64,000 nt of DNA from Fennellomyces sp. T-0311 (lineage: Eukaryota; Mucoromycota; Mucoromycetes; Mucorales; Lichtheimiaceae). Positions within the stretch are counted from its first letter, which is position 1. Every line of letters starts with the position of its first letter. The position numbers were made by a program, and so were the translations under genes. Where the stretch lies: contig JALLLT010000010.1 of assembly GCA_025266875.1 (NCBI GenBank), positions 1,054,001 through 1,118,000 on the forward strand. Direction: 5' to 3'. Shown one piece after another: positions 24,001-36,681 of the stretch. The notes under the pieces are model-generated. The model saw only the letters and a program-made list of their open reading frames with translations, did no database searches and was not told the DNA's origin.

Positions 24001-27000
24001 CAAACCAGCGCTACGTCGCGTAATCGAAATATTGCTAGATGTTATACTTGCAAGATTTTCCTGGAACAAGCAGTGGTTAAACAAATTTTGTAGGCACTGA
24101 ATTTAAAACGTGGAACGAACCTCGAGCCATTCTGCTGGAAGAGTTGCCGTGCTAGGATCAGGAGAGTCAAGAAGCCTGACATTGAGCGATACATACGCAG
24201 GATACACAGCCGAGAATGCACCACGATGTCTCACTGTTGTGAGTAACGTGCGCAACAACGCACCACTATTCTTCAAATCCGCGAAAGAAATTACGCCCTA
24301 TAATTAGGATCCATTAACATATGGCCTTTGGTTTGTCGATTGAGTTTAACTTACGGCATTCTCTGGGCCAACCGGAGCTCTTGAAACGATCACCTCCAAC
24401 AAAGCACTAATAAACAAAATACGACGTATTGGCGTTTACACATCGATAGCTGAGCATAACTCCCACTGTTTTACCTTGCTTCTTTTACTGCACGCCAGCA
24501 GCAGCTCAAGATAACCTGGTGCTTTGGTCCTGTTGAATTATCTTCGTCCCCCTCTTCACCACATTCATCGATCAAGTCATCAATAGCTTCTTCCATCTCA
24601 CGGAACGAAGAAGGCACGTTCCCTTCCGGTGAGGGGTTGGATAGAACATCCATCACAACATCACAAACTGAATTAACCATAGACAATGCACGCGCGTGTA
24701 TCTTTTTCCATTCATTCAATCGTGTACGCACAGCAGGGTGTCGATAATCCAATTCTCGGAAGATGTATCTGGTTGTAACGTTTTAGTACTGCTCTAATAA
24801 TTGTCCTAGAACTTACTGAAGTGCCAAGAGAGTTCCGTGCATAGGATGCTGCTGGGCTGCCAAAAGAAGATTGGATTTGGCTGCTGCGACCTGCTTGCCC
24901 AAAAGATCCAAAAGTCTATCAGTGAACACCACTACACACAGGCATAAGCAACATAACTCCAGACGCAATATCAACCATACCAGGAGCTAATTCGACTGTT
25001 GCTGCAGCTTTCTGTTTTACGTCTCTTTCCGGATAAAGATCGTATCCCAATTCCTTGACATACTTTGTGAAAATCAAGCGGAATACCATGGCACCACTAT
25101 CGCTTTCACCAGCTCTAGTGCTCACGACATTATCCAGACCCCACCGCAAGAGCTGTTGTGCATCTTGACGAGATTCGACACCAGGCAAAGGGTTTGGAAA
25201 TTGCGACAATATTTCAAAGGCTTGCATACGGTTAAAGTCGAACGGATTCATCAACGTATCAATCAGAACCTTGCTGAGCTGTGGTGTACCCACAGGCACC
25301 TGGAACGGGAAATCTGGTTGATCACTAAATCCTTCAGGTACAGGAAGTTCAGTAACGCCGAATATCTTGATCAGATGGTTCAATAATTTTAGAGCAGTTG
25401 CCACACGTTGGTATGACGCTCCTGGGTAAAGCGACGTCTCGATATGATGGATGAGCCAGTACAAGAATTGCTTTCCGTTCTCTATGCTGTCTAATGCTTT
25501 GTCTGCATCAGCACGTGCATGCGCTTGCTTTTTGTCAGCTGGATCCTCTTTGCCAAGTTGATTCAAGTACGCAATACTGGATTTGTAGTTACGGTATTGT
25601 GCATAAAGAATACCGCGTAGTCGGAACAACAGTCGAGAAATATGGGTGCAGAAGGTTTGTCGGAATTCAGGCGATGTACAGTTCATGTTCAAGGGGATGA
25701 ATTGTCGTAAGATATCCATCTCGGTCTTTGTAATAGGTGAAATCGCTTTGCGAGATTCGCACATCAATCCAAGTACGTCCAACCGGACCTGGGGATCCAA
25801 GTGATATATGGCCAATTTGAGAGTATCGACAGATATCTTTCGCGTGCAACTATTAGACTTATCTAGAACTTCTTTATGAGCCCCATGACCATCCTATAAT
25901 AGACTGACCCTTACCAAGCGTATATGCCTCTGCACTAACGATATCCAGACTTCTGCCGACCTTCAATACTGCAATAAAAGCATGCAGACGCAATTCCTTG
26001 TCGAACTCTGAGTTGCTGTGATAATCGGCTTGAAGCTTTTCCATGAGGGTCCAGAACGATTGGGGACATATCTTGAATACCGGTTGGAGGATAAAGTTAC
26101 TGACATTCTTTCGCAAAAGTTCGGATGGTGATGTTAAGCCACGCAGTACGGGTCCAGCCCAGAGATCAGTCCATTGCTGTATCGGCACCTGTGTATCAAA
26201 CTGGTCATTATAAGATGTAAATATAGTACAAATCGACCCTAACCTTCGTTTCGGCATTTTCACTCAACTTAATGTTTTGGCCCTTGATAGTCTGGAGACC
26301 AGGAATGGTTTCAGCAATCCTTTGATTTAAGAATGCCAAAAGTAACGCAGTAATTTGCGTTGACAAGATCAGACTGTCCATGGCACGCAGGCACTTCCAG
26401 ATAAACCTAGGTTCAACCTGGAGAAACGCATCTGTACCGAGTTTTGGTACAAGAATGTTCAGCAGCGCATATTTGACCTGTAAACAAGCAAGATTCATAA
26501 ATGGTTAGTCATATTAACCAAATAAACAGTGAATAGCCTTACGCACCTTGCGATGCCAATCCATATCAATCAAGTTGTTCAGGAGCTTCTGCAAGAATTC
26601 TTGATATGCTTCATTTTCCTTGAAATACGCGGCTTTTATCTCGACAACCTGAAGTGTGACTTCAAAGATGGCTTTAACCTGTAGTAACAGTTCTTAGTAT
26701 GTGGATACTGGTACAAATGCTTTTCTCTCACCTTATGCTGGATGACATCTACAGGATCATCCCAATGATCCCATACGTAGTGGACAAGCTTATCCACGAT
26801 ATTCGGTTGGAACACTGCAGATACAGCCTTCATCGTTTGCGCGTCACCATTACATGCCTGCATAATAGACTTGCATTCGGCAAGCCAAGTTGCCATGGAT
26901 TCAAACGCAGCAACCTTGGATGACGACTGTAGGTCAGCCTTGGAGCAAAAGTAACTGCCGCTGAAGAATAGGATCTCGTGCAAATTTTCTAACGGATGGA

Positions 27001-28263
27001 ACCTGGAGATCAAGTAGTTTGCAATTTTGAGTCTCGCATGATTTCGTTTCCATTAAAACCACTTACTCTTTCAATACGGGAATGAACTGCAGATTAGATG
27101 GACATTTGGATAACAAGACTTCGGTACGAATACCGGACACGAGACCCTTGACGATAGATAACATTGGTACATCTCGATCTGTCCATCCACTGTCGCCAAT
27201 CAACGCTGGTTTGGGCGACACACCCAGAATTGATCTCTTCTCCTTGGTTGTGAAGAACCACTCAAGCAATAAATCGCGTGCAAAGTCTGCATCCGGCGCC
27301 ATATTGATCATCGCGGCGATAGTCATACCTGCCACCTGGCTACAATCGCGAACATAGACCTCTGTATCTGTGCATATCGTCAGCAAAGCGTCAAGTAGCT
27401 TTGCAACGAGCTGTGTATCGGGATCGTCCTGGTTTGGATTCTGTATTTTGGCGAAGATGGGCTGTGCGTGTGCAGTATGACGCGAAAGCAAAGCATGCAG
27501 CGTCTTAATTACATACAGGATATCTGCCATGCGATCTATCAGAGCGGTTGTTTCGCCAATTTGTTGGATTGAACGATCTAATGCAGTGACTAGGAAAACG
27601 AGCGTTTCACGGAGTGCATCGAGTGCAGTTCGCTTGCCGTATCCAAACTCCAGAGTTGCAGAAATCGTCAATGCGCGCTGTGCGACAGATGCCTCGTGCT
27701 CTGTGTCGAGCGAAATATACTGCCTGTACAGCTTTGTAAAGTTGGTTTCCGAGGTATGTCTCGAGCATGCTTCGACCAATGGAATGAAATGGCGACGCGA
27801 CAAGTTCTCGGCTGCTGCAAAGTAACCACTAGAAACAATCGGTTCGACGACGCGCACGATCTGATCTTTGTTGATATTACTGCGCTTGTCATTGAGTGCT
27901 TGGGCTGTTTGTTGCCATGTTAAGAATATCTTTTGCTTCTTCCGGCGTTTCCTCAAACTCACTGGCTTTCTTTAAGCAGGCTGCCTGCTGTTCCCAGGAA
28001 TCATTGCTGCAATCAACAAGTCGAGTCAATGCCACTACAAGCGGTGTGAACTCTTCTTTTGGGTTGGCTTGAGTGTAGTCATCAATGACAGCTTTCCAGC
28101 TTGCGAATATAGAAGGAGGTAACTTGATAGGCTTCCCGCCTGCCTTCACTTTCTCAGATCTTGACATCGATCGTAAAGAGCCCGACAACAAGCTTGCATG
28201 ATTCTGCAGTGGCTTATTTAGCTTCCAAAATTGAAAATTCAAGCTACTGAATGTTTGTCTCAT
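21037..28263 (-). CDS. TRM732: THADA/Trm732-family HEAT-repeat protein (tRNA 2'-O-methylation cofactor)
   Basis: In yeast, Trm732 partners the methyltransferase Trm7 to methylate the 2'-OH of nucleotide 32 in tRNA anticodon loops; animal THADA is the homologue. The gene runs from ATG at 28261-28263 (an in-frame ATG about 30 codons later is an alternative) to TAG at 21037-21039, with about 20 exons, for roughly 1,600-1,800 residues. First exons by phase: 27963-28263, 27067-27904, 26732-27002. The alpha-helical solenoid is evident throughout. The family-diagnostic central block is present: IRNCAVMLFSTLLQRTFG followed by a conserved stretch with GREFFTRYPQLHPYLLEQL, then TREMAARALVPLIPSSELV and LLRGHLYHSGLRDNLF. 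Upstream, LGLMCESRKAISPITKTEM and GALLRTLLTTVRHRGAF also fit the DUF2428 region. All inspected introns are GT..AG and short. Confidence 0.9.
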
Positions 28264-28487
28264 TGCTCTGCATTCCCTTGTCTCTAAATATGCTTATCAT
28301 CGTCGCTGAGGTGCACTCAACGCTGCATATGACCGATTGCTCAGTGCGGAAGCATCCATTAGGCAACTTGTCAATCAAGTTTTGTTTATACTCAACATGC
28401 CCGTAAGACTTTCTAATAAAGATGAATTAATAATTCGTATGTGGCACAACGGCTCTACTTTTAAAGCTGATGTTCGATGATAGAATA
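28264..28487. other. 5' region of the Trm732 gene
   Basis: Presumed promoter and leader of the minus-strand Trm732/THADA gene. No TATA element is obvious, and nothing else is recognised before the MITE that starts at 28488. Confidence 0.35.
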
Positions 28488-28659
28488 CAGTGGCCGCTTT
28501 ATATAACGATATGATGGTGCAGCCCAAACTTTATCGTTATATCAAAATATCGTTATATAAAATGGGATTTGGCAGTGATTATCGTTTTGGTGCATCGAGA
28601 ATTGTATCGTTATATCGAATTATCGTTATATAAAATATCGTTATATAAAGCGGCTACTG
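28488..28659. mobile_element. 172-bp pogo/Tigger-type MITE with TA target-site duplication
   Basis: The element begins CAGTGGCCGCTTTATATAAC and ends with the inverse of CAGTAGCCGCTTTATATAAC (19 of 20 matched). It is bounded by TA dinucleotides at 28486-28487 and 28660-28661. CAGT..ACTG ends with a TA duplication are the signature of the pogo/Fot1/Tigger branch of Tc1/mariner DNA transposons. Inside, the motif ATCGTTATATA recurs several times in both orientations, so almost the whole element can fold. No transposase is encoded, so it is a non-autonomous copy. It lies about 225 bp upstream of the Trm732/THADA start codon. Confidence 0.85.
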
Positions 28660-29546
28660 TAACTGGCGTATTCTTGAATAAATGTTGGCTAGAGCATAGA
28701 GCAATTAAGTATTGATCCCCGCCTAATAAAAAGCTTATTTATGACTGCTGACATGGTAACAAATACCGTATCTTTACTCGTGCGAGGGCAAAGCGTCCTT
28801 TGGTTACATGCAAAGATACATCACTCAATCGGTGCATTAGCGCGTATCGCCAAGAAAAGTACTGCTGGTTCACGAGACGTCTGATTGTTCTAATTCGGGA
28901 TTGTAAAGCAACCATCTATATCAGTGTATTGTCAGCTTTGAGCTGTACGCGATACCAATGAGCATCGTATCACGATCGCATTCGGTATTACGTAACTTCC
29001 ATGCTGGGTTGTACGATAAACGACAGAAGAAAAGTAATAAATCTAACAGAATCGGTTTGTCAAACATTAAAGATATAAGATCGAGACAGTGCAAAGCTTA
29101 AAACTGATGCTTTTTTTTGCTTCTGGATGACTTCCTCACTATGCGCGAATCGCCTGATAATATCGTTGGGTCGACTGTGACTTGCCATCCAGCAAGTGTC
29201 TGTCCCTGGGATAACTGTGGTCACACGACCTGAGCATGATGATGTGCGACGGAGTTAGTTACCGGAAAAAGCGCATAGTATTCCGAACCCCACTAAAATG
29301 GATCTAAACAAGCGCCAGATGATCGACCGGTTAAAAATAGAAGTACCAAACGCGGAAACATCGAAGTTTTTGGAAGTGGTTCTTTTTTTTAGAGAAGGAG
29401 AACGAATCGATGGCTATACAAAGGAAAAAGTACAAGGATAATAATAACAATGACGGCTGATGAAAGCGAGTGGCGATTCTAAGGTCCAAAAATAAAAATA
29501 AAAACGAGGGGACTAGGACAAAAAAAAAAGTTCACACCTTCATCGC
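28660..29546. other. Intergenic, no gene seen
   Basis: No reading frame or motif of note. A-rich tracts at 29104-29115 (on the opposite strand T-rich) and 29519-29529 flank the 3' end of the transporter gene and may belong to its polyadenylation region. Confidence 0.45.
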
Positions 29547-30931
29547 TTAGTGGCTGCTCTCGGCATGACTCTTCTTATCGTGAACAGATACGTCTTGTAA
29601 CATATGCTGATCAGATGATGAGGGGGATGACACGGTAGGAAGTACAGACCGATTTGCACGCTCTGACATCTCAACCTTTCTGTTAAACGGAATAAACGGT
29701 TATTGAATTCCGAATCACGCGAAACATTTAAATATGATACTAACCCGTACCAGGCGCCACCAAGCAACGTCAGAATAATACCAAACGCGTTAGTGGCATT
29801 GATGTTCAGTTTGAAAATGATAACTGCCAGAATGATCGAGAGAACTTGCTTGACATTGCCTGATGCAGATGACGTCAATATCCATACAGATGAACGCATC
29901 GTCTTTTTCTTGGTAAACAAACCTGCAACAGTCATCGTAAGGGCGCCCGTCTTCTTGTTAGCAGTGAAGCTGACAATATTCAGACCAAATGCCATGATGC
30001 CATTGACAATTAGTCCCGAGGCTAATCCGACAGTCATATTCGAGGAAGAGAATTCCTGGACGCGACCGAGTTCACCGGTAATGTAAGCGTAGAAGATGCA
30101 CTGAACGAATGCAAGAGGTGACATCCGCATCAATAAATCCAGTGGCTCGAGCTTAAGACGACCGACGAGAATGCGGTTGGTGACAACAGTCTTGACGGCT
30201 GCAAGCACAGTGCCGAGTACAGTTAACATGAATCCAACTGCAGTATAACCGTACTCGCCGAATGTTGCGAATCCAACACCGATAACCACGGGAAGCAGGG
30301 ACAAGTAGGTGAGGTTTGAGAACGACTTCTGCAGGAATACGATGGAAATCATCACAGTAAATACTGGGGTCATGGCGCGAACGACTTGGTGGAACTATCA
30401 AAATACAGTTTAGTCGAATGATGTGATAATAATCGCTCGCATACATACAGCTACTGACACCAAATTTCTAAAAAAAAAATGGCAAGCGCGTTAGCATCAT
30501 CTCGAACAGCGGTCCCTTTCCATTACCCCCCAAAGCTCCTTTCCGTCCAGCCAACCCAGAAAGGAGCTAAGCCCGCACCAAGCCCTGTGTTGCTATGGCA
30601 ACGTGGTGTTCCCTTCGCAACAAAAAAAAAGGACGAAAAATACCACTTACAAAGAGACGTTGCTAATCGCAATGTTAATGGTATAAAGAACTGAAAACAT
30701 GAGCATGACCATGTTCTCATGTTCTCCTAGTTTCACGGGAGTGAAATAGCCGAAAAAATACAAGATGTAGCAGCCAATGGAGCCACATAGGGTATGAATT
30801 GCCGTCAGACTCCAAGGATAACGGAAGTCGAGTAATATTGCCTTGTTGTAAAGCGTCAGGCCCAAGTTGAATGCAAAGTAAAGGCCGAGCCAAACATATC
30901 GGCTATCGATAGAACCAGTTACTGCCGACAT
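29547..30931 (-). CDS. Triose-phosphate/nucleotide-sugar translocator family membrane transporter
   Basis: This is a drug/metabolite-superfamily antiporter (TPT/EamA fold) that in fungi usually resides in Golgi or ER membranes. Five exons (30651-30931, 30449-30467, 29923-30394, 29745-29859, 29547-29679) sum to 1020 nt, or 339 residues, typical for the family. About ten hydrophobic segments are visible, e.g. WLGLYFAFNLGLTLYNKAIL, LSLLPVVIGVGFATFGEYGY and LVNGIMAFGLNIVSF-like stretches. Conserved signatures include the NKAIL lysine motif in helix 1, FHQVVRAMTPVFTV, and ALTMTVAGNVKQVLSI. A Ser/His-rich hydrophilic tail of about 40 residues is probably cytosolic. Exon 2 is only 19 nt. The 63-nt third intron has no stop in frame and would insert 21 residues in the middle of the conserved TVAGNVKQV block if retained. 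The substrate is unassigned. Confidence 0.9.
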
Positions 30932-33377
30932 TGTTGTTCTCGCTAGTTGGTTTCGAAGGAGATGCAAGGAATGTAGAGAATATGCGGTGAAGTAAGAGGA
31001 AGAAGGGCGAGAACAAGCTGGGGAGGGTTTAGCGGCAAAGCAAAAAGCTTCGGTAAGGAAAGAATATGTGGAAAAGCCCGGGATACAGAAAATGAAAGAC
31101 TTATATAGGGTTATCGCCCAATCATATCCTAGACGGAGCCCATGCCCACCGCTTTTGTACATGAAGCACCCATCTCAATTTACACCCTTCACTTGTCTCG
31201 CATGGTCGCACAGCGAAATGCACGACGTTCTTACATTATCACCATACTCACTTTTACTGGCAATTGTTCGATCGATCAAGCTCCCCGTGCAACCCATCGC
31301 AAAGAATATTGATGGCAGGAAGTCAGCGCTAGTGGTTGATATCCCGCACATGCTCTAGTCCGGATATATTTATTAAATATCGTTACTTCCGCTCTGAATA
31401 TCAATGATCGTCGTCCTTGGTGTGCTCGGACATCTGGGGCTTTGCCTTCTTGATTCCTTGCGATGGGTTGCTTGTTCACATACCCCTGAAATTAACGGGC
31501 TAATCAGTTGCTACCGATATTGTTCTAGACGTTTTTAATGGGCAAATAACGCTATCGACGCTTTATCGATTCTTTCCTTATCGACTCAGCCAGTGATTAT
31601 ATAACATCGCTGATCTTTTTACAATCCAGCAACATGATGAGGATAATGAATGTATATCCGCTCCAACTCAGCATGCATCCAAAAGTTTATCTTGAAACGG
31701 ATATGCTTTTGCTACTGCTGTGTCCAAATATCCAAAATTAGTATCGTAATTCGGACTGACCAACCTTTGACCACATACGGCTAAAAAAGACGGGCACTTT
31801 ATTTTAATGGCTACAAATGAACTCTGTTCCTTAAGGAGGGACTTTGCTCTATCCGCCTTCAACAATGAAAAATGGTCATGGCGCAAAGTGAGAAACACAG
31901 AAAAATCTAGATGTATGCACTCCAAGTCACCCAACGAATTTCACAATAGACTTTTTAAATCTAGCAGTAGCTGGTGGTAGCAGTCGAGGAATCTTCGATT
32001 TAGTTTTCGGCGGGTAATTCCATGTTGAGTGTTGACGATCAATTTTACTTGCATACAACCCAGGAATTTGAATGTTTATGCTGTAGCTGCTGTTGGTGGT
32101 GGAGGAACAAGACGGTTGCAGGATCGATGTATTCTAGCGGAATGTAGTTTAAAGATCTAGTTTAATAGCTCCATTTGATCATTCTTTTATTGTAGCTTGA
32201 TTCATAACTCCATATCAAGATGCTGACTACTTTTTAAACATGCATACGTATAGTTAAGGTTGTTAGACTTGGTATAGTAGTGTTGCTTGGCCTTTGTTAG
32301 CAGTAACATATGTAGAGCGCTCATCTATGCCATTTTTTAAAAAGAACAGCTGTATAGTTCAAGCTACGGTATACAGTGCCACTAGTAAGGAGTTTACCTT
32401 TGCTGAGAGGATCCTTTGTTCTCGGCCGCCACCGCCAACTCCCCCTGAGTGATTGGCGGTAAACCGATCGATACCAACGCAACAATAAGTAAGTCTCGTT
32501 ACTACCCCATCCTTATGTACGTATGTAAACGTACGCCACTTCATTATCCTTTCCCTTAGTATGCTTTCGGTATAAAGTAAATGTTTCTATATTAGTGTTG
32601 GTAGTAACCCAGAAGCGCTGATCGATGATGAAAATGGATAATTTATATCCGTTACTCCCTGCCCTGGTTCCAATCTATTTCTAGCATCGCTTGACAAAGG
32701 CACACTTAATTCAAAATCATATTGCTCACGATAAGGGATGTACCGTTCATGATGAAAGCGCGTGAACAATGTTATGGTAATTCCGTAATGGAATGTTTAC
32801 ATGCAAGCATATTAGTAGCAGGTTGCGACGGTTTCACTTTGGGAAAATGCTGTTGATATATCCAACTGAGGAAAGCAGTTAATATGGATTGAAATCATTC
32901 TCACGCGTATTAGCCATGCTGTATCTAACTTATCATTAACTAAGATATGTGGATTTCCTAGAAGCAAAAGCATGGAGTTAAGGAACCTTGTAGAAGACGG
33001 TCTGATAGTGGAGATATAGATCGATCGCCTCTGACATCGGTATTTGATAAATGCTTAGTACGCCCTGATCAAGCATTGCAGATCGTGTCCAGCGGCGTTG
33101 TCGATCTTCCCATGCATTCACCACTCATAACCTACATGCTCCTGCGCGCAAAGCAAACCACACACGACCTAGACAATAAGTAGACGTTGTACAGTGCACC
33201 TGCTAGCTCCTAGTTGCATTGCCATGCCCGGCACAGACCTTCTGCACAAACATTGTCCCTATCGGTTCCATACTCACTTCAGAAATCCAACAGTCGTGAT
33301 TCATCCTCTTATACAGGTCAAAGTTTCACTTCATTACAAAAATAGCATTTATTTTTTGGATTGATGGTAATGCTGTT
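30932..33377. other. Intergenic region with transporter promoter
   Basis: A TATA-like CTATATAAG (minus strand, 31101-31109) lies about 170 bases before the transporter ATG, followed by a pyrimidine-rich leader. A short minus-strand frame at 31668-31934 (88 codons) is protein-like but has no recognisable motif, no splice partner and no family. The rest (32.0-33.3 kb) shows no gene. Confidence 0.45.
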
Positions 33378-33767
33378 CTAATGGTCCTCAGCTTCGGCGT
33401 GGCCAGCCTTGGAGGTCAAGTAAGCGTGTCTAGACTTGGTGCTGGAGTAGATGAAGTAACCGAGACCGAAAGCAACACCAACGTAGGGAACCTGCGAGAC
33501 AACACGACGAGAAGTGTTGAAGACAGCGTTGTGGAGAGCACCAGCGAAGGGCTTCTGTTCAAATGGCGAGAGAATATAGCTCACAATGCCCTAGAAAAAA
33601 AGAAAGGCATCAATTAGTTTTCTGGAATTCTCGGATTGCAGCTGTGTGTGCCGTACGCGTTGGGTAGGGCTACCCAAGTGACCCCACCTAGATTGCTTTT
33701 GTTAGCTGTTTGATTCTCCAGCACGGTAAATTGGCACATACCAGCCCATGTATCCGTGTCCGCCCAT
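33378..33767 (-). CDS. QCR8: Cytochrome b-c1 complex subunit 8 (ubiquinol-binding protein QP-C)
   Basis: This is a small single-span subunit of respiratory complex III in the mitochondrial inner membrane, contacting cytochrome b near the quinone site. Exon 2 (33378-33590) encodes the conserved core: YILSPFEQKPFAGALHNAVFNTSRR, a hydrophobic segment of about 15-18 residues (VGVAFGLGYFIY), and a C-terminus with the family's SKAGHAE-type motif. Exon 1 (33738-33767) starts at an ATG giving MGGHGYMGWY, the glycine-rich fungal Qcr8 N-terminus. The total is 243 nt, or 80 residues, slightly below the usual 90-110. The exon 1 donor is the uncertain part: a better-looking GTATGT four bases earlier does not keep the phase, so the weaker GTGCCA was chosen. 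Confidence 0.85.
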
Positions 33768-34433
33768 TGTTAATGTAGTCTACAGAACAGCATTTAGTGT
33801 GATGAGCATGGGAGCTGTTTGTGGCATACACACGTTTCGGTTGTAAAAGAGTAGGGAGTGTCCGAAGAACAAAAAGTAAACGCAAAACCGCAAGGGCCGC
33901 AGACACATAATTTTTTTTCAACTGACGTCACCTCCACAAGTCCTAAAATCCAGGTTACCACGGCAGCAGCCTCTGGCTAATTCCAGCAATCACCGATCTC
34001 ACTGATTCATTTCATTCACTTCTTCCCAATGGCGACCAGCTGCAAATTGATTTGCTTGCAAGGCCGTCTGCAATATACAATCGTCGAATAATTGAAGAGG
34101 TCAACCCCAAAGGTTGAGTGAACTTTCACTCTATTCGTGCGTTTGTCATCCGACAGATACAGTCAGCTAAAGTTTGCGAACAAGCACAGAAAACCCGACA
34201 ACGTGGTTACAGAGTTAAGCATCGTCTCACAGATGTTGTCTACACCCCCCTGTTCCTGAAGTAGCACCAGCGTGGTTGAGCGGATGGCATGCCGAGCTCC
34301 TGGAAAAGCTCAGGCGCTGGTAAAAAATAGCCGTATTGTAACCGAGCTACAGTGCTACGCCTTCCCATCAGTCGAGAAATTATCCATGTACTCGGGTACC
34401 TAGGCAATTGGAATATACATGTTATGAAAGCTG
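33768..34433. other. Intergenic, no gene seen
   Basis: Presumed Qcr8 promoter region followed by sequence without coding signal. A tRNA-like stretch near 34264-34325 was examined and rejected for lack of a B box. Confidence 0.4.
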
Positions 34434-35935
34434 TTGCTGCAGGACCCTTTCGGTCAGCATACCAATATTAGTGAATTATTTGGATGTTTACATAATATCG
34501 ACACATTAGTGATTTCTCGTTATAATCACTCATGGCAATTATACATATCATTGCACTTTCATTCCCGAGCTATCCAATGTGATGTGGGTCCGGTTGTCAC
34601 ACACGGAAAGCCCCAGGAACACCTTCTTCCTCGTATTACCTCGGCATCCGGAAGTGATTTTGACTGGCTGTTGGTGCAACTGTTGAAAAGGGGTTACGTA
34701 AATAAAGTAGTTGAAGACAATTATACTCAGTAGGTGGTTTACGTACGCGCTAATTGGTATCGATGAGAATATTTTCGACCATGGGCTATTCTTTCCTTAC
34801 ATATGTACTGGAACATTATGCTTGTGACAGTGCCCTGTTTAACATTGGATAATTTCCCAATGTTTACAAATATAAACGGAAGATGTGCAACGGTTTGTTT
34901 TGATCCTCATGAAGCAAAGTGGTATGATCTATTCTTAGAAGATCGTGAATGGCATGACATTATTCATTCACATCATATCACCCAAACAACGACCGAGCGT
35001 ATCATACCAAAAGAGCGATAGCACTTATTTCCATCAATCTATTACGGATTTACCGAAAGCCGCTACATCATCGATCTGATACACAAACTCATATATTGGA
35101 TTACATCATCAGCAGCGTCCGCTGGAACGCCACAATGTACATACTTTCCCCAGTCATTTTCTTATAGTGAATGCAGCAATAACTACTATATACCCATATT
35201 TTAGCCTTTATAACAATGGTAATTGTGATCGGAAGAATTTAGGTGGTTTTACAGATATGTCTCAATGTAATTGAGAACTCTGGCCCTCTCTACATTAGTG
35301 TATTACAAGTTCATATGGTCGATCGTGCTTTATCGAATATGATCAGTCAGCTACAGTTAGGGCCCAGATCCTCTCCAGTGTAGTGGGAAAACATCAAAAT
35401 GTCTTCACTCCCCTGTCGCAGCATATATATTCTTACCTCTATGCTTATTATACCGCACGTGTACCAAATACTCTCTTTAAAAACTTGATGCGAGATGCCA
35501 TAAATCGTGATTTAAATGGTGTCACCACGTTACTCAATCTTAGTTTGCTTTACAATTGCAGAACTCTCAAAACATCCTGTTCTGTCATATACGCCCATGG
35601 CACATCGACTCCCCGGAAAGGCGTAGATTTAAACCAATGAGTATTTCCGACTCAAGAGTTGCCGCCACCATTACACAAGGCGTTTGGAAATTTCGAGTTT
35701 ACGCGGAACGTGGTATGGTGACACGATTTTGGTTGCCGATCTTCAACCTCCTCCCTTGCTAATTATTACGTACAAATGTAAACATGGTTTGCATATATGG
35801 CTTCCATTAGAGTATTTGCAGAATTCGTCGGAAGAATTTGCTGATAGAAAAAGGAAAGGGAAAGCACCTAAAAGTGTGGGTGCGGATGATCTAATACACA
35901 TAAAAAAAGTTTTCCATTGGAATCCCAGATAGTAT
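34434..35935 (+). pseudogene. Decayed LRR-like gene
   Basis: Plus-strand frames succeed each other with shifts: 34434-34733, 34803-35021, a block around 35243-35380, 35383-35640 and 35642-35935. Several have the leucine-spaced, hydrophobic-rich pattern of LRR solenoids (for example LFGCLHNIDTLVISRYN and ENSGPLYISVLQVHMVDRAL). The last block ends in a charged tail. No single open frame, no convincing splice-phase chain and no start codon connect them, so I read them as the remains of a gene of the same general type as the LRR gene at the left window edge. A functional multi-exon gene cannot be ruled out. The family call is an inference from composition only. Confidence 0.3.
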
Positions 35936-36490
35936 AGCAACAACAACAACATTAGCCCACGGCACTTAAGGAGGCAATTTATGGGATACCCCCCCCCAAC
36001 CCCCAATTTAAAGTTTAAGCCAGTTTGCCACGCTTATTAGGCGAAAAAATTGAATGGCTCGCGTTTAGTAAACGCAGTAGATCGTTTCCTTATATTGCTC
36101 CAGCAGGTCATAGCCCCCTTTGTGACAAAAATTGATCGAGGATTTACAAAAACGTGGCATATAACACCGCGCATTTTGCCACTGTAGGTTTGTCTTGCTC
36201 CTGAGAGCGGGAAAGAGAAAGCGAAAGATGATGCCTCGCGTTTGTGCAACCATGCTTGTTCGCCCAAAATAATGGCTTCTGACAAATGGGTACTCCGTCT
36301 TTGGCTGTTCGAATGGAAAGGAAGAAAGGAAATGAATTCGTGCAATAGACAAATATATAACACAACCCAGGGCCAAAAAAAAATACAAGGCCAGGTATAT
36401 CGGAGGTTACGGGGAACAAGCCCCGTTGCCGAGGAAACACGCAACGAGCAAACGAGTGGGCGATTGCCGAATTTGTAAACTAGGCTCGAG

Positions 36491-36500
36491 TATATATAAG
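36491..36500 (+). promoter_or_regulatory. TATA box of the kinase-like gene
   Basis: TATATATAAG lies about 180 bases before the chosen ATG at 36682. It is followed by a long pyrimidine tract (36565-36625, TTCTTTTTCTTTTC type) that probably forms the initiation region. Confidence 0.6.
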
Positions 36501-36681
36501 AGAAACGATATGGGGAGCGTTGCAAAAAAAAAAGTGTGAAAAGAGCGGCCACGAAAAAATCTTGTTTACCTTCTTTTTCTTTTCTTGTCCATCTCTTTTT
36601 TCTTTTCTTATCGCTTCCCTTTTGCGTGTGCTTTGTGCTTTCGAGTGAGCGTTGCAGAACACGTTTAAATGGCATCAGACG

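Noticed and set aside
31276..31479. Minus-strand small frame with a polar, His/Asp-rich end in an alternative frame (candidate small basic protein)
   Set aside because: No start codon or splice chain could be found that joins the conserved-looking tail to an initiation codon.
34264..34325. tRNA-like sequence (TGGTT-GAGCGGATGG resembling an A box)
   Set aside because: No B box (GGTTCGANTCC) follows at the right distance and no cloverleaf closes with a 7-bp acceptor stem.
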